Below are positions 55,300-64,000 of a stretch of 64,000 nt of DNA, in pieces (the stretch's first letter is position 1; each line of letters starts with the position of its first letter). The stretch is from assembly GCF_013337285.1 (NCBI RefSeq), contig NZ_SUPW01000003.1, positions 310,001 through 374,000 on the forward strand, in the 5' to 3' direction. The translations under genes and the position numbers were made by a program. The notes below the pieces were generated by a model. The model saw only the letters and a program-made list of their open reading frames with translations, was not told where the DNA came from and did not search any database. This DNA is from Agrobacterium tumefaciens. Lineage in GTDB: Bacteria > Pseudomonadota > Alphaproteobacteria > Rhizobiales > Rhizobiaceae.

Positions 55300-56204
55300 A
55301 CAGTCACCGCCAGAAGCCGGTCGCGGCCTTTTTCCTTGGCTGCATAAAGAGCCTGATCGGCGCGCATGAAAACATCATCGGCGCTTTCCGCCATCCGATA
55401 GGCCGTCATGCCGGCCGAGCAGCTGTAAGAGAAATCCGGAAATTCGGCCAGAGGCCTTGAAAGCCGCACCCTTTGCAGCAGGCGCTCGACGATCTCCCGG
55501 CCTTCGGCAACCGTGCTGCGCGGCAGGACGAGCATGAATTCCTCACCGCCGATCCTGCCGAAACAATCCACCCGGCGAATGACGGAATGGGCGATGCCGA
55601 CAAAATCGCGCAGCACCGCATCTCCACATTTATGGCCGAAACGATCATTGATCTGCTTGAAAAAATCGATATCCAGCGTGCAAAGACAAAACGGTGCTTC
55701 AAGCCCCTTGCCGACCCGTTCCACCTGCAAAGCCAGCTTGGCGAAAACGAAACGGCGGTTCGCCGTTCCCGTCAGTTCATCCGTCTGCGAGGCGCGCACG
55801 GCCAGATCCCGGTCCTGTCGCAGCGTTCGGTAACCCTGACGCAATTCGGTGACATCGCTTGCGACGCACAGCATCCAGCCATCCTGCTGCACCGTCTCCG
55901 TCATCCAGAACCAGCGGCCGTCATACATGTCCATCTCAAAGGCGCGATATGGCAGCTTGCCGCGCCGGGACTGCGCCGACAGAAGCCAGCCCTCGAAATC
56001 CCTGTGTCGAACGACGACACCGGTTTGCAGGCGATGGTTCAGCCGCATGATATCCGCCCAGGTCGGAAATTCTTCCGGGGTAATTTGAAAGCTCTCCAGA
56101 AACGACGGGTTGGCATGCCGCAGCCGGTCTTCGGAATCGTAAAGGGCAATCAGAACGGGGGTGGCACTTTGAAGCGCTGCGACACGCTCGATGAAACTGT
56201 TCAA
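55296..56204 (-). CDS. Diguanylate cyclase with PAS sensor domain
   Basis: A 302-residue protein. A PAS domain covers about residues 10-115 (ALYDSEDRLRHANPSFLESF), then a linker helix and a GGDEF domain (about 140-300). The active site is intact: RIGGEEF. An inhibitory RRVD site lies five residues before it, so product inhibition by c-di-GMP is expected. It makes c-di-GMP from GTP. No EAL domain or N-terminal membrane segment is present. The TTG at 56204 behind AGGAG was preferred over a TTG at 56228. Confidence 0.87.
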   Translation of the reverse strand: MNSFIERVAALQSATPVLIALYDSEDRLRHANPSFLESFQITPEEFPTWADIMRLNHRLQTGVVVRHRDFEGWLLSAQSRRGKLPYRAFEMDMYDGRWFWMTETVQQDGWMLCVASDVTELRQGYRTLRQDRDLAVRASQTDELTGTANRRFVFAKLALQVERVGKGLEAPFCLCTLDIDFFKQINDRFGHKCGDAVLRDFVGIAHSVIRRVDCFGRIGGEEFMLVLPRSTVAEGREIVERLLQRVRLSRPLAEFPDFSYSCSAGMTAYRMAESADDVFMRADQALYAAKEKGRDRLLAVTV

Positions 56205-56447
56205 CAGGCAATTCTCCTGTGATGGCAAAAACTCTCGTCGTCATCCGGCCAAAGCCCCCAGCACATGACCTTACGCACGAAAAGAAGAATTCGATTATAA
56301 ACGCAGTCTCTAAAATGCGAAGGGGCAGAATGCGTCCGTCTGCCTGCTTTCACCCTGACCGTCATATGTCCGTCATCCACCTGCCCTTTATTGTGGCACG
56401 CTTTTATGATCTAGCTTACTTATTGGCTGAAAAAGGAAAATTGACGA

Positions 56448-57893
56448 ATGACGGACGCAAACCATCCGATTTACGGCGATATTGACGGCCCCATCATCAT
56501 GATCGGCTTCGGCTCCATTGGGCGCGGTACTCTTCCGTTGATCGAACGTCATTTCAATTTTGACAAGACCCGGCTCGTCGTTATCGATCCGCGCGAGGAT
56601 ATCGCCGCATTTCTGGCCGAGAGGAACATTCAGCATATCCGCACGCATCTGACCAAGGAGAATTACAAGGAGGTTCTGAAGCCGCTGCTCAAGGGCGTTC
56701 AGGGTCAGGGCTTCTGCGTCAATCTTTCGGTCGATGCCGCCTCCGTCGATCTGATGCGGCTTTGTCGCAAACACGGCATGCTCTACATCGACACCGTAGT
56801 TGAGCCATGGCCGGGCTTTTATTTCGATGCCGATGCCGACAATGCCTCCAGAACCAATTATTCACTTCGCGAAACCATGCTGAAAGAAAAGGCGCGCAGG
56901 CCGGGCGGCACGACGGCCGTTTCCACCTGCGGGGCAAATCCCGGCATGGTGTCCTGGTTCGTGAAACAGGCGTTGATCAATCTCGCCAAGGATACCGGTC
57001 TCGAGATCGAAGAACCGCAACCGCATGACCGGGAGGCATGGGCAAAGCTCATGAAACAGCTCGGCGTCAAGGGCGTGCATGTGGCCGAGCGCGATACGCA
57101 GCGGGCGAAAGATCCCAAGCCCTTCGGCGCTTTCTGGAATACCTGGTCGGTCGAAGGTTTCATCGCCGAGGGGTTCCAGCCCGCCGAACTCGGCTGGGGC
57201 ACCCATGAAAACTGGATGCCGAAAAACGCAAAAAAACAGAAGAAAGGCAGCAAGGCGGCGATCTATCTCGATCAACCCGGGGCCAATACGCGGGTGCGGA
57301 CATGGTGTCCGGGACAGGGACCGCAATATGGCTTTCTGGTCACCCACAATGAGGCGATCTCGATTTCCGACTATTTCACCGTCCGCAATGACGATGGCGA
57401 GGTGACCTATCGGCCGACCTGCCATTACGCCTATCACCCCTGCAACGACGCCATTCTTTCCCTGCATGAACTTTTCGGCAATGGCGGCATCCCCCAGCCG
57501 GTACAACATGTGCTGGGCGAAGATGAGCTGGTCGACGGCGCCGACGAGCTGGGCGTTCTGCTTTATGGTCACAACAAAAACGCCTATTGGTACGGCTCGC
57601 GGCTGAGCCTGCAGGAGGCGCGTTCACTTGCCCCCAGCCAGAATGCGACCGGGCTGCAGGTCAGTTCCGCAGTGCTGGCCGGAATGGTCTGGGCCATTGA
57701 AAATCCGCAAGCCGGCATCGTCGAAGCGGATGAAGTAGATTACCGCCGATGCCTGGAGGTGCAGCGCCCCTATCTAGGCCCGGTCGAAGGACACTACACG
57801 GACTGGACGCCGCTCGACGGCCGCCCCGGCCTGTTTCCCGACAATATCGACACATCTGATCCATGGCAGTTCCGCAATATTCTGGTGCGGTGA
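56448..57893 (+). CDS. hss: Homospermidine synthase
   Basis: This enzyme makes homospermidine from putrescine units with NAD; homospermidine is the main polyamine of many rhizobia. The 481-residue product has a Rossmann start (GPIIMIGFGSIGRGTLPLIERHF, about residues 14-36), STCGANPGMVSWF, and a C-terminal substrate region (HNKNAYWYGSRLSLQEA, then PQAGIVEADEVDYRRCLE). AAAGGA precedes the ATG. It is a single-gene unit. Confidence 0.96.
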   Translation: MTDANHPIYGDIDGPIIMIGFGSIGRGTLPLIERHFNFDKTRLVVIDPREDIAAFLAERNIQHIRTHLTKENYKEVLKPLLKGVQGQGFCVNLSVDAASVDLMRLCRKHGMLYIDTVVEPWPGFYFDADADNASRTNYSLRETMLKEKARRPGGTTAVSTCGANPGMVSWFVKQALINLAKDTGLEIEEPQPHDREAWAKLMKQLGVKGVHVAERDTQRAKDPKPFGAFWNTWSVEGFIAEGFQPAELGWGTHENWMPKNAKKQKKGSKAAIYLDQPGANTRVRTWCPGQGPQYGFLVTHNEAISISDYFTVRNDDGEVTYRPTCHYAYHPCNDAILSLHELFGNGGIPQPVQHVLGEDELVDGADELGVLLYGHNKNAYWYGSRLSLQEARSLAPSQNATGLQVSSAVLAGMVWAIENPQAGIVEADEVDYRRCLEVQRPYLGPVEGHYTDWTPLDGRPGLFPDNIDTSDPWQFRNILVR

Positions 57894-58043
57894 GGAAAGC
57901 GGCGTCTCATATTTGTCACGTCACCGCTTTCATGTGGGATGTGAGGAACCGGCAAGAGCAAACAACGTTGCCTTGAAATAAGGAACGCTTCACGGCATGG
58001 TCGAAACACGGAAAGTTTCATCGAATCGCAGGAGAACAGGCTC

Positions 58044-58418
58044 ATGAACTTCAAGACAAGCGCTGCTTTGCTTTCAGCCGCCATCGCGGTGTCTTCATGC
58101 GTCGCGCCAGGTCCCTCGCAGCAGACCTCGATGGCGCCTTCGCTTTCCCGCGGCCCAGCCGTGGATGGCCGGTGGATCGATCGCAACGGCATCATATCGA
58201 CGTTTCAGAACGGCGCCTTCTCCACCCGTTCGACCGACACCAACACGCTTCTGGCCTCGGGCACCTATGTGACGATTTCGCCGACGCTCTACGAAATCAA
58301 CATGACATCGCTGGTGCGCAACACACAGTCGCGCGTCAACTGCGCCCTCGTCTCGCCGTCACAATTGAACTGCACGACAGACAGCAACAGCCAGTTTTCG
58401 CTGAACCGCCAGGGCTGA
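58044..58418 (+). CDS. omp10: Omp10-like outer-membrane lipoprotein
   Basis: A 124-residue lipoprotein with signal and lipobox-like VSSC (Cys19). The domain resembles Brucella Omp10: [28 protein letters not shown], then [14 protein letters not shown] and [13 protein letters not shown]. Omp10 is a surface-exposed lipoprotein involved in envelope stability in Brucella; the role here is inferred by homology. A terminator follows 33 bases after the stop. Confidence 0.85.
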   Translation: MNFKTSAALLSAAIAVSSCVAPGPSQQTSMAPSLSRGPAVDGRWIDRNGIISTFQNGAFSTRSTDTNTLLASGTYVTISPTLYEINMTSLVRNTQSRVNCALVSPSQLNCTTDSNSQFSLNRQG

Positions 58419-58450
58419 TATCGTCGACTTTTCAATGGGATGATCTTCTG

Positions 58451-58479
58451 AAACGCACGCTTCCAGCGTGCGTTTTTGT
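58451..58479 (+). terminator. Rho-independent terminator after omp10
   Basis: AAACGCACGC, five bases, GCGTGCGTTT, then T-rich sequence: a 10-bp perfect stem. Confidence 0.92.
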
Positions 58480-58639
58480 TTGTCGCACACCTGTCATAAT
58501 TTCGCTTGCGGCAATTGCCGCTAAATGGAAACATCCGGTTTTGAAAGACTGACATACTTTCAGCTTAAAAAATGATGGAAGCACGGTCGGATGATGATCG
58601 GCCGGCCCGGGCTTCCGCCTTGAACAGGAGAGAGGGACC

Positions 58640-60565
58640 ATGAAGAAAATTTTGGGACTTGGCATGCTGAGCGTTTCGGCGATCACGCTTTCGGCTGGAG
58701 CGGCACTGGCCGACTACGAACTCAACATTCTCCACATCAACGATTTTCACTCCCGTATCGAATCGATCAACAAATCCGATTCGACCTGCTCGGCGGCAGA
58801 AGAAGGCAAAAACGAGTGCTTCGGCGGTGCCGCACGCCTTCTGACCGCAATCAACCAGACCCGTGATGCGCTGAAGGCTGAAGGCAAGAATGTTCTCCTG
58901 CTCAATGCCGGCGATAATTTCCAGGGGTCGCTTTTCTACACTACCTACAAGGGCACCGTTGAAGCCGAAATGCTGAACGCCATGAAGTTCGACGCCATGA
59001 CCGTCGGCAATCATGAATTCGACGATAGCGAAGACGGGCTTGCCGGCTTCCTCGACAAGGTCCAGTTTCCGGTTGTGACTGCCAATGTGGTAGCCACCGC
59101 CGCCTCGAAAATCGGCGATCGCGTCAAGCCGTCCATCGTGCTTGAGGTCGGCGGCCAGAAAATCGGCATCGTTGGCGCCGTCGCCAATGACACGGCCGAA
59201 CTGGCCACCCCCGGCCCCAATATCACCATTGCCGAAGATGTCGTAAAAATCAGCGAACAGGTGCAGAAGCTGAAGCAGGAGGGTGTCGACAAGATCATCG
59301 CCCTTACCCATGTCGGATATCCGCGTGACCTCGAATTCATCGCGAAGATCCCGGATGTGGACGTTGTGGTCGGCGGCCACTCGCACACGCTGCTTTCAAA
59401 CACCGACCAGAAGGCCGAAGGCCCTTATCCGACCCTCGTCGACAATCCCGGTGGTTACAAAGTTCCGGTCGTTCAGGCCGGACAATACAGCAAGTATCTC
59501 GGCGACCTGAAAGTCGTCTTCGACGACAGCGGCGTGGTCAAGGAAAGCAAGGGCGATCCCATCCTGATCGATTCCTCCTTCAAGCCCGACGAAGCGACAC
59601 TCAAGCGCATCGATGAGCTGAAGGCTCCGATCGAGGCGCTAAAAACCAAGGTCGTTGGTTCCTCGGAAGGCCCGATCGAGGGAGACCGCAAGGTTTGCCG
59701 CGTGAAGGAATGCTCTATGGGCAATCTGGTGGCGGATGCTACACTTGCGCGCGTCAAGGATCAGGGCGTCACCATCGCTTTCGCCAATAGTGGCGGGCTG
59801 CGCTCCTCCATCGATGCCGGCGATGTTTCCATGGGCGAAGTTCTAACGGTCCTGCCGTTCCAGAACACCGTTGCCACCTTCCAGCTGAAGGGCGAGGATA
59901 TTCGCGCCGCCCTCGAAAACGGCGTCAGCCAGATCGACGACGGCGCGGGCCGTTTCATGCAGGTTTCCGGCATGAAATATTCCTTCGACCGGTCGAAGCC
60001 GGCTGGCAGCCGTGTCGTTTCGGTTGACGTCAAGGAAGGGGAGGCCTTCGTGCCGCTCGACCCGGCCAAGACCTATATCGTCGCGGCCAATAACTACGTG
60101 CGCACCGGTGGTGACGGCTTCAAGGTCTTTGCGGAAAAAGCGATCAACGCCTATGATTTCGGCCCCAACCTTGAAGAGGCTGTCGCCGCGTTTATCACCG
60201 CCAACAGCCCCTATAAGCCCTATACGGACGGCCGCATCAATGAAGTGACGCCGGCGGGTTACGTTGCGCCGGCAAAACCTGCAGCACCTGCACCCGCCGC
60301 AACCGCACCGGCGCCGGCGGCAAGCACACCTGCCCCTGCGGCCACACCGGCCCCGGCACCTGCGGCCACTGCACCGGCATCCGCAGCACCCGCAGCAGCG
60401 GCTGCTGCCGTCAAGTATGTCGTCGAAAAGGGCGACTCGCTCTGGAAGATCGCGGCGGAAAAATATGGCGACGGCGCGCTTTGGACAAGAATTGCCAAGG
60501 CGAACACTCTGAAACGGCCGAACCATATCGAGATCGGCGAGGAACTCGAACTTCCGGCTCAATAA
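58640..60565 (+). CDS. Periplasmic 5'-nucleotidase/metallophosphatase fused to a LysM domain
   Basis: A 641-residue exported protein. A signal peptide (ends near ALAD) leads into a calcineurin-type metallophosphatase domain: NILHINDFHSRIES, NAGDNFQGS, TVGNHEFDDSEDG, VVGGHSHTLL. The 5'-nucleotidase C-terminal domain follows (ANSGGLRSSIDAGDVSMGEV to about residue 530). An Ala/Pro-rich linker of about 50 residues comes next, then a C-terminal LysM (KYVVEKGDSLWKIAAEKYGD). It probably scavenges nucleotides while bound to peptidoglycan. Confidence 0.94.
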   Translation: MKKILGLGMLSVSAITLSAGAALADYELNILHINDFHSRIESINKSDSTCSAAEEGKNECFGGAARLLTAINQTRDALKAEGKNVLLLNAGDNFQGSLFYTTYKGTVEAEMLNAMKFDAMTVGNHEFDDSEDGLAGFLDKVQFPVVTANVVATAASKIGDRVKPSIVLEVGGQKIGIVGAVANDTAELATPGPNITIAEDVVKISEQVQKLKQEGVDKIIALTHVGYPRDLEFIAKIPDVDVVVGGHSHTLLSNTDQKAEGPYPTLVDNPGGYKVPVVQAGQYSKYLGDLKVVFDDSGVVKESKGDPILIDSSFKPDEATLKRIDELKAPIEALKTKVVGSSEGPIEGDRKVCRVKECSMGNLVADATLARVKDQGVTIAFANSGGLRSSIDAGDVSMGEVLTVLPFQNTVATFQLKGEDIRAALENGVSQIDDGAGRFMQVSGMKYSFDRSKPAGSRVVSVDVKEGEAFVPLDPAKTYIVAANNYVRTGGDGFKVFAEKAINAYDFGPNLEEAVAAFITANSPYKPYTDGRINEVTPAGYVAPAKPAAPAPAATAPAPAASTPAPAATPAPAPAATAPASAAPAAAAAAVKYVVEKGDSLWKIAAEKYGDGALWTRIAKANTLKRPNHIEIGEELELPAQ

Positions 60566-60916
60566 GCCGCAAGCCGAGAGACAGGGCAATTTGCCGCAGA
60601 CCGGAAGCCGGCCCTCAGTCAAGGGGGCCGGCTTCTTATTTTTCCATAAAAAACAGGCAATTACAGGCCGTTAGTTGTCAAAAAGTATCCTGCCTGCCGC
60701 TCAACCCCGGAAATCACGTCTGCCGGTGGTTCAATCCTGAGAAAATTCGTCTAGAACACGTGAACAAATTGACGTCACGGGCGTATAGCTCGTGCATTTC
60801 CGGCAAACCCCGTCACGGTTCTCGCCGGTGTGTATAAAATAAAAGATGGAGCCTTTCCGCCCCTATCTCAAACGGAAAAGTTCTCACGCAACCAGTCCGA
60901 GTTTCAGGTGTCATTC
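60566..60916. other. Intergenic region between the nucleotidase gene and hemH
   Basis: The first part holds the nucleotidase terminator. The rest presumably contains the hemH promoter; a TATAAAAT-like element lies near 60833. I did not find an iron-response box of Irr or RirA type, nor a riboswitch. Confidence 0.45.
60604..60642 (+). terminator. Rho-independent terminator after the nucleotidase gene
   Basis: GAAGCCGGCCC, ten bases, GGGCCGGCTTC, then TTATTTTT: an 11-bp perfect stem. Confidence 0.92.
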
Positions 60917-61951
60917 ATGGCGACAGAACTATCCGCACTCCCCGTAGACCATCCACGCATCGCGTTCGGCAAGGTTGGCGTCCTGCTCGTCAATCTCGGC
61001 ACGCCAGATGGTACGGACTACTGGCCGATGCGCCGTTATCTGGCGGAATTTTTGAGCGACAAGCGCGTGATCGAATGGTCGCGCCTTTACTGGTATCCGA
61101 TCCTTTACGGCATCGTTCTCAACAAGCGCCCCCAGAAGGTCGGCAAGGCCTATGAGGCGATCTGGAATCGCGAGCGCAACGAAAGCTACCTGCGCACCTT
61201 CACCCGCAGCCAGGGCGAACTGATGGCGCAGGCGTTGAAGGATCTGCCCAATGTCGTCGTGGATTGGGCGATGCGGTACGGCCAGCCTTCCATCGCCTCG
61301 AAAATCGACGCGCTGAAGGAACAGGGTTGTGAAAAAATCCTGCTTTTCCCGCTTTACCCGCAATATGCCGCATCGACCACGGCAACGGTGAACGACAAGG
61401 CATTCGAACATCTGATGAAGCTGCGCTGGCAGCCCGCCATTCGCACCGTACCGCCCTATCACGACGATCCGGCCTATATCGAGGCGCTTGCCGCCTCCGT
61501 CAAAAACCATCTGGCAACGCTGGATTGGGAGCCGGAGATGCTGATCACCTCCTTCCATGGCATTCCGCAATCATACTTCAAAAAGGGCGATCCCTATTAT
61601 TGTCATTGCCAGAAAACCGCACGCCTGCTGCGGGAGGCTCTTGGCCGGACCGACAAGAATTTCATGATCACCTTCCAGTCACGTTTCGGGCCGGAAGAGT
61701 GGTTGCAGCCCTATACCGACAAGACCGTGGAGAAACTGGCATCCGAGGGCATGAAGCGCATCGCCGTCATGAACCCCGGCTTCGTATCGGATTGTCTTGA
61801 GACGCTGGAGGAAATTGCCGGTGAAGCTGGAGAAATTTTCCTGCATAATGGCGGTGAGAAATTCACCCATATTCCCTGCCTGAACGACAGCACCGAGGGC
61901 ATGACCGTTCTCGAAAAGGTTGTAAGACAGGAGTTGCAAGGCTGGGTGTAA
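60917..61951 (+). CDS. hemH: Ferrochelatase
   Basis: HemH inserts ferrous iron into protoporphyrin IX, the last step of heme synthesis. The 344-residue product has VGVLLVNLGTPDG at the N-terminus, YPQYAASTTATVND, the active-site SFHGIPQSYFKKGDPYYCHC, and the C-terminal CLNDS. ATG 60917 is used because it starts at a family-typical N-terminus; an upstream in-frame ATG at 60830 adds 29 residues. Confidence 0.97.
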   Translation: MATELSALPVDHPRIAFGKVGVLLVNLGTPDGTDYWPMRRYLAEFLSDKRVIEWSRLYWYPILYGIVLNKRPQKVGKAYEAIWNRERNESYLRTFTRSQGELMAQALKDLPNVVVDWAMRYGQPSIASKIDALKEQGCEKILLFPLYPQYAASTTATVNDKAFEHLMKLRWQPAIRTVPPYHDDPAYIEALAASVKNHLATLDWEPEMLITSFHGIPQSYFKKGDPYYCHCQKTARLLREALGRTDKNFMITFQSRFGPEEWLQPYTDKTVEKLASEGMKRIAVMNPGFVSDCLETLEEIAGEAGEIFLHNGGEKFTHIPCLNDSTEGMTVLEKVVRQELQGWV

Positions 61952-62009
61952 TTTTGCCATAACGATGATGGGGTAAAACCCTGATAGTTCGGATTTTGGA
62001 GGAAAAGTG

Positions 62010-63026
62010 ATGATTGCATTGGGCGGTTTCGACATCGTCGTCATAGCGGCGGTTGTTCTGGTTATTCTGGTGCTGTTTGCCGGCATCAAGACCGTGCCGC
62101 AGGGGCATCGTTACACGGTTGAACGGTTCGGGCGTTACACCCGCACACTCGAACCCGGCCTGAACCTCATCGTGCCGTTCTTCGAAAGCATCGGTTCGAA
62201 AATGAACGTGATGGAGCAGGTGCTGCATATTCCGACGCAGGAAGTCATCACCCGAGACAACGCCAGCGTCTCCGCCGATGCCGTCACCTTCTATCAGGTG
62301 CTCAATGCCGCACAGGCCGCTTATCAGATTTCCAATCTACAAATGGCGATCGAAAACCTGACCATGACCAACATCCGCTCGGTGATGGGCTCGATGGACC
62401 TCGATGAGTTGCTGTCGAACCGCGATGCTATTAACGACCGCCTATTGCGCGTGGTGGACGAGGCGGTGGGACCATGGGGCATCAAGGTCACCCGCATCGA
62501 GATCAAGGACATCGCGCCGCCGAAGGATCTGGTTGACTCCATGGCGCGACAGATGAAGGCCGAGCGCGAAAAACGCGCGCAGGTGCTGGAGGCTGAAGGC
62601 TCCCGTAACGCCCAGATTCTGCGGGCGGAAGGTGCAAAACAATCCGCCATTCTGGAAGCGGAAGGCCAGCGCGAGGCGGCATTCCGGGATGCCGAAGCCC
62701 GTGAACGTCTGGCGGAAGCCGAAGCCAATGCGACCCGAATGGTGTCGGAAGCTATCGCCGCCGGTAATGTCCATGCCATCAACTATTTCGTCGCCCAGAA
62801 ATATACCGAGGCTCTGGCCGAGATCGGTACGGCCAAGAATTCCAAAATCGTTCTGATGCCGATGGAGGCCTCGGCGCTGATCGGCTCTCTCGGAGGTATT
62901 GGCACGATTGCGAGAGAAGTTTTCGGTGACAGGGGCGACACACCAACTGCCCCCCCTGCCTCCACATCTCCCCGCTCGGTGCCGCCGACGCGGTCCTCCC
63001 CCTTCGGTTCTTCATCGGAGAAATAA
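62010..63026 (+). CDS. SPFH/band-7 (stomatin, QmcA-like) membrane protein
   Basis: A 338-residue protein with an N-terminal membrane anchor (about 7-27) and the band-7 domain QGHRYTVERFGRYTRTLEPGLN. A long coiled coil follows (QMKAEREKRAQVLEAEG ... QREAAFRDAEARERLAEAEANA) and a Pro/Ser-rich tail. These proteins form oligomeric membrane microdomain scaffolds and protect or regulate proteases. ATG 62010 is set by GGAGG seven bases away; a GTG one codon earlier is also possible. Its stop is two bases before nfeD. Confidence 0.95.
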   Translation: MIALGGFDIVVIAAVVLVILVLFAGIKTVPQGHRYTVERFGRYTRTLEPGLNLIVPFFESIGSKMNVMEQVLHIPTQEVITRDNASVSADAVTFYQVLNAAQAAYQISNLQMAIENLTMTNIRSVMGSMDLDELLSNRDAINDRLLRVVDEAVGPWGIKVTRIEIKDIAPPKDLVDSMARQMKAEREKRAQVLEAEGSRNAQILRAEGAKQSAILEAEGQREAAFRDAEARERLAEAEANATRMVSEAIAAGNVHAINYFVAQKYTEALAEIGTAKNSKIVLMPMEASALIGSLGGIGTIAREVFGDRGDTPTAPPASTSPRSVPPTRSSPFGSSSEK

Positions 63027-63028
63027 CG

Positions 63029-63493
63029 ATGCTGCAACGGCTTGCCACTGAGTTGGGACCATGGAGCTGGTGGATCGTCGGCTTTGTGCTGCTGGCCGCC
63101 GAGCTCATCGCTCCGGGCGTTTTCCTGATCTGGATTGGCCTTGCCGCGCTGGTCATCGGCGCGCTCTCGTTGCTTTTATGGGATGCGGCATATTGGGCCT
63201 GGCAATTGCAACTGGTGCTGTTTGCCGCACTCTCCATCGTCTTTGCCCTGCTTGGCCGCAAATATTTCGGCAGGAACCGAGAGACCACCGATGAACCGTT
63301 CCTCAATCAGCGCGAGGCAAGCCTTGTCGGCCGCACCGCGACGCTGCAGGAACCGATTGTCGAAGGACGTGGCCGGATAAGACTGGACGACACATGGTGG
63401 CCGGTAAATGGTGAAGACCTTCCGGCCGGAACCCGCGTGAGGATCGCGTCAGCACGCGGCCGCACGCTGACGATCGAACCAATAGACCGATAA
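63029..63493 (+). CDS. NfeD-family partner of the band-7 protein
   Basis: A 154-residue membrane protein of the NfeD family. Hydrophobic helices lie in about residues 10-80, followed by an OB-fold C-terminal domain (SLVGRTATLQEPIVEGRGRIRLDDTWWPVNGEDLPAGTRVRI). NfeD proteins are conserved next to stomatin-like proteins and are thought to modulate the complex. It overlaps the operon start by a two-base gap. Confidence 0.93.
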   Translation: MLQRLATELGPWSWWIVGFVLLAAELIAPGVFLIWIGLAALVIGALSLLLWDAAYWAWQLQLVLFAALSIVFALLGRKYFGRNRETTDEPFLNQREASLVGRTATLQEPIVEGRGRIRLDDTWWPVNGEDLPAGTRVRIASARGRTLTIEPIDR

Positions 63494-63509
63494 GAGAGAC
63501 AAGTGGGCC

Positions 63510-64000
63510 TCAGGCCACGCCGATTCTCAATAGATCGTGGAAATGCACCAGGCCGATCGGCCGGTTGTCATCATCCACCACGATCAGCGCGCCAATGTGG
63601 AATTTTTCCAGTGTCGCCAGCGCGCTGGTCGCCAGCACCGATTTTTTGACCGTTTTCGGATTGCGGGTCATGATATCGTCGGCCGTCAGTTCTGCGAGGT
63701 TGCGAGACAGATTGCGGGCCAGATCACCCTCGGTGACGATGCCGCACAGACGGCCATGCTCGTCCAGAATACCGACACAGCCGAAATGCTTGCGGGAAAG
63801 AACGCCGACCGCTTCCGGCATCGCCGTTCCCTTGGCCACCAGCGGCACGCGGTCGCCGGTATGCATGATATCGCTGACCAGCGTGAGGCTAGCGCCCAGT
63901 TTGCCACCGGGGTGAAACACCCGGAAATCACCGGCAGTAAAATTGCGCGCTTCCAGAAGTGCTACGGCAAGGGCGTCACCCAGCGCCAGTTGCATCAAGG
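63510..64000 (-). CDS. kdsD: KpsF/GutQ-type arabinose-5-phosphate isomerase (C-terminal part, runs off the window)
   Basis: The 3' part of a minus-strand gene that continues past base 64000; about 163 codons are visible. Seen are the end of the SIS domain (LALGDALAVALLEARNF, then FHPGGKLG) and a CBS pair (VSDIMHTGDRVPLVA ... ILDEHGRLCGIVTEGDL ... ADDIMTRNPKTV). KdsD makes D-arabinose 5-phosphate for KDO in lipopolysaccharide. The start is outside the window. Confidence 0.9.
   Translation of the reverse strand, partial: LMQLALGDALAVALLEARNFTAGDFRVFHPGGKLGASLTLVSDIMHTGDRVPLVAKGTAMPEAVGVLSRKHFGCVGILDEHGRLCGIVTEGDLARNLSRNLAELTADDIMTRNPKTVKKSVLATSALATLEKFHIGALIVVDDDNRPIGLVHFHDLLRIGVA

Noticed and set aside
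60770-60830. Sequence resembling the 5' part of a tRNA (GGGCGTATAGCTCG)
   Set aside because: No anticodon arm, T-arm or acceptor-stem partner follows at the expected distances.
60566-60916. Irr/RirA iron-response box before hemH
   Set aside because: Partial TAGAAC and TTC elements are present, but not with the spacing or symmetry of the known motifs.
1-64000. CRISPR array, insertion sequence, prophage, tRNA or rRNA genes
   Set aside because: No regularly spaced repeats, transposase or integrase genes, terminal inverted repeats with target duplications, or tRNA/rRNA sequences were recognised.

Overview
The window is high-GC alphaproteobacterial DNA with dense, mostly housekeeping gene content. 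A rhizobial member of the Hyphomicrobiales, most likely the Agrobacterium/Rhizobium group, fits best. The reasons are homospermidine synthase, an Omp10-type lipoprotein, RcdA with CtrA-type boxes, GapR, DUF1192/DUF1036/DUF1244/DUF882 proteins, cysteine-free L31 and L36, a class I aldolase beside pgk, and a separate gap-pgk-fba region. I recall a similar gene order from the second (linear) chromosome of Agrobacterium, but could not check it here. No IS element, phage, CRISPR array, tRNA or rRNA was seen.

Layout. 1-5.8 kb, minus strand: the Tol-Pal envelope system (cpoB partial, pal, tolB, tolA, tolR, tolQ, ybgC). 5.8-7.6 kb: two tandem Nudix genes, a DinB-family gene and a small Tudor-like gene; the last two look frameshifted. 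7.7-10 kb: ruvCAB with a possible LexA box. 10.3-17.7 kb: a chemotaxis receptor, a luciferase-like oxidoreductase, a YebC regulator, a general-stress flavin protein, a beta-lactamase-fold protein, a YmdB-type phosphodiesterase and 5-formyl-THF cyclo-ligase. 17.7-20.1 kb: a CorC-type protein, a probable 6S RNA, zapA and a DUF4164 coiled coil.

20.4-28.7 kb: central carbon metabolism (tkt, gap, pgk, class I fba), interrupted by a K+/H+ antiporter. A perfect 27-bp palindrome lies in front of fba. 28.7-32.2 kb: an MFS transporter, DUF1192, a probable CtrA-controlled rcdA locus with a short leader transcript, and rpmE. 32.4-41.8 kb: an MsbA-like ABC exporter, an FAD dehydrogenase, an uncharacterised MotA/MotB-like ion-motor pair, an inositol-phosphatase-family gene, a Sel1-repeat protein, a degenerate ThiE-like gene and a TauE permease.

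41.9-48.9 kb: two divergent DUF465 genes, purEK, rpmJ, a TPR protein, gapR, DUF1244, an N-formylglutamate amidohydrolase, DUF1036 and pyk. 48.9-64 kb: a DUF882 cell-wall protein, an orphan NtrC-type regulator, an M3 oligopeptidase, a class IV aminotransferase, a diguanylate cyclase, homospermidine synthase, omp10, a LysM-fused 5'-nucleotidase, hemH, a stomatin/NfeD pair and the 3' part of an arabinose-5-phosphate isomerase gene.

The most notable signals are regulatory or structural: the CtrA boxes and mini-transcript before rcdA, the palindrome before fba, the ion-motor pair, and the paired frameshifts at 6.95 and 7.49 kb.
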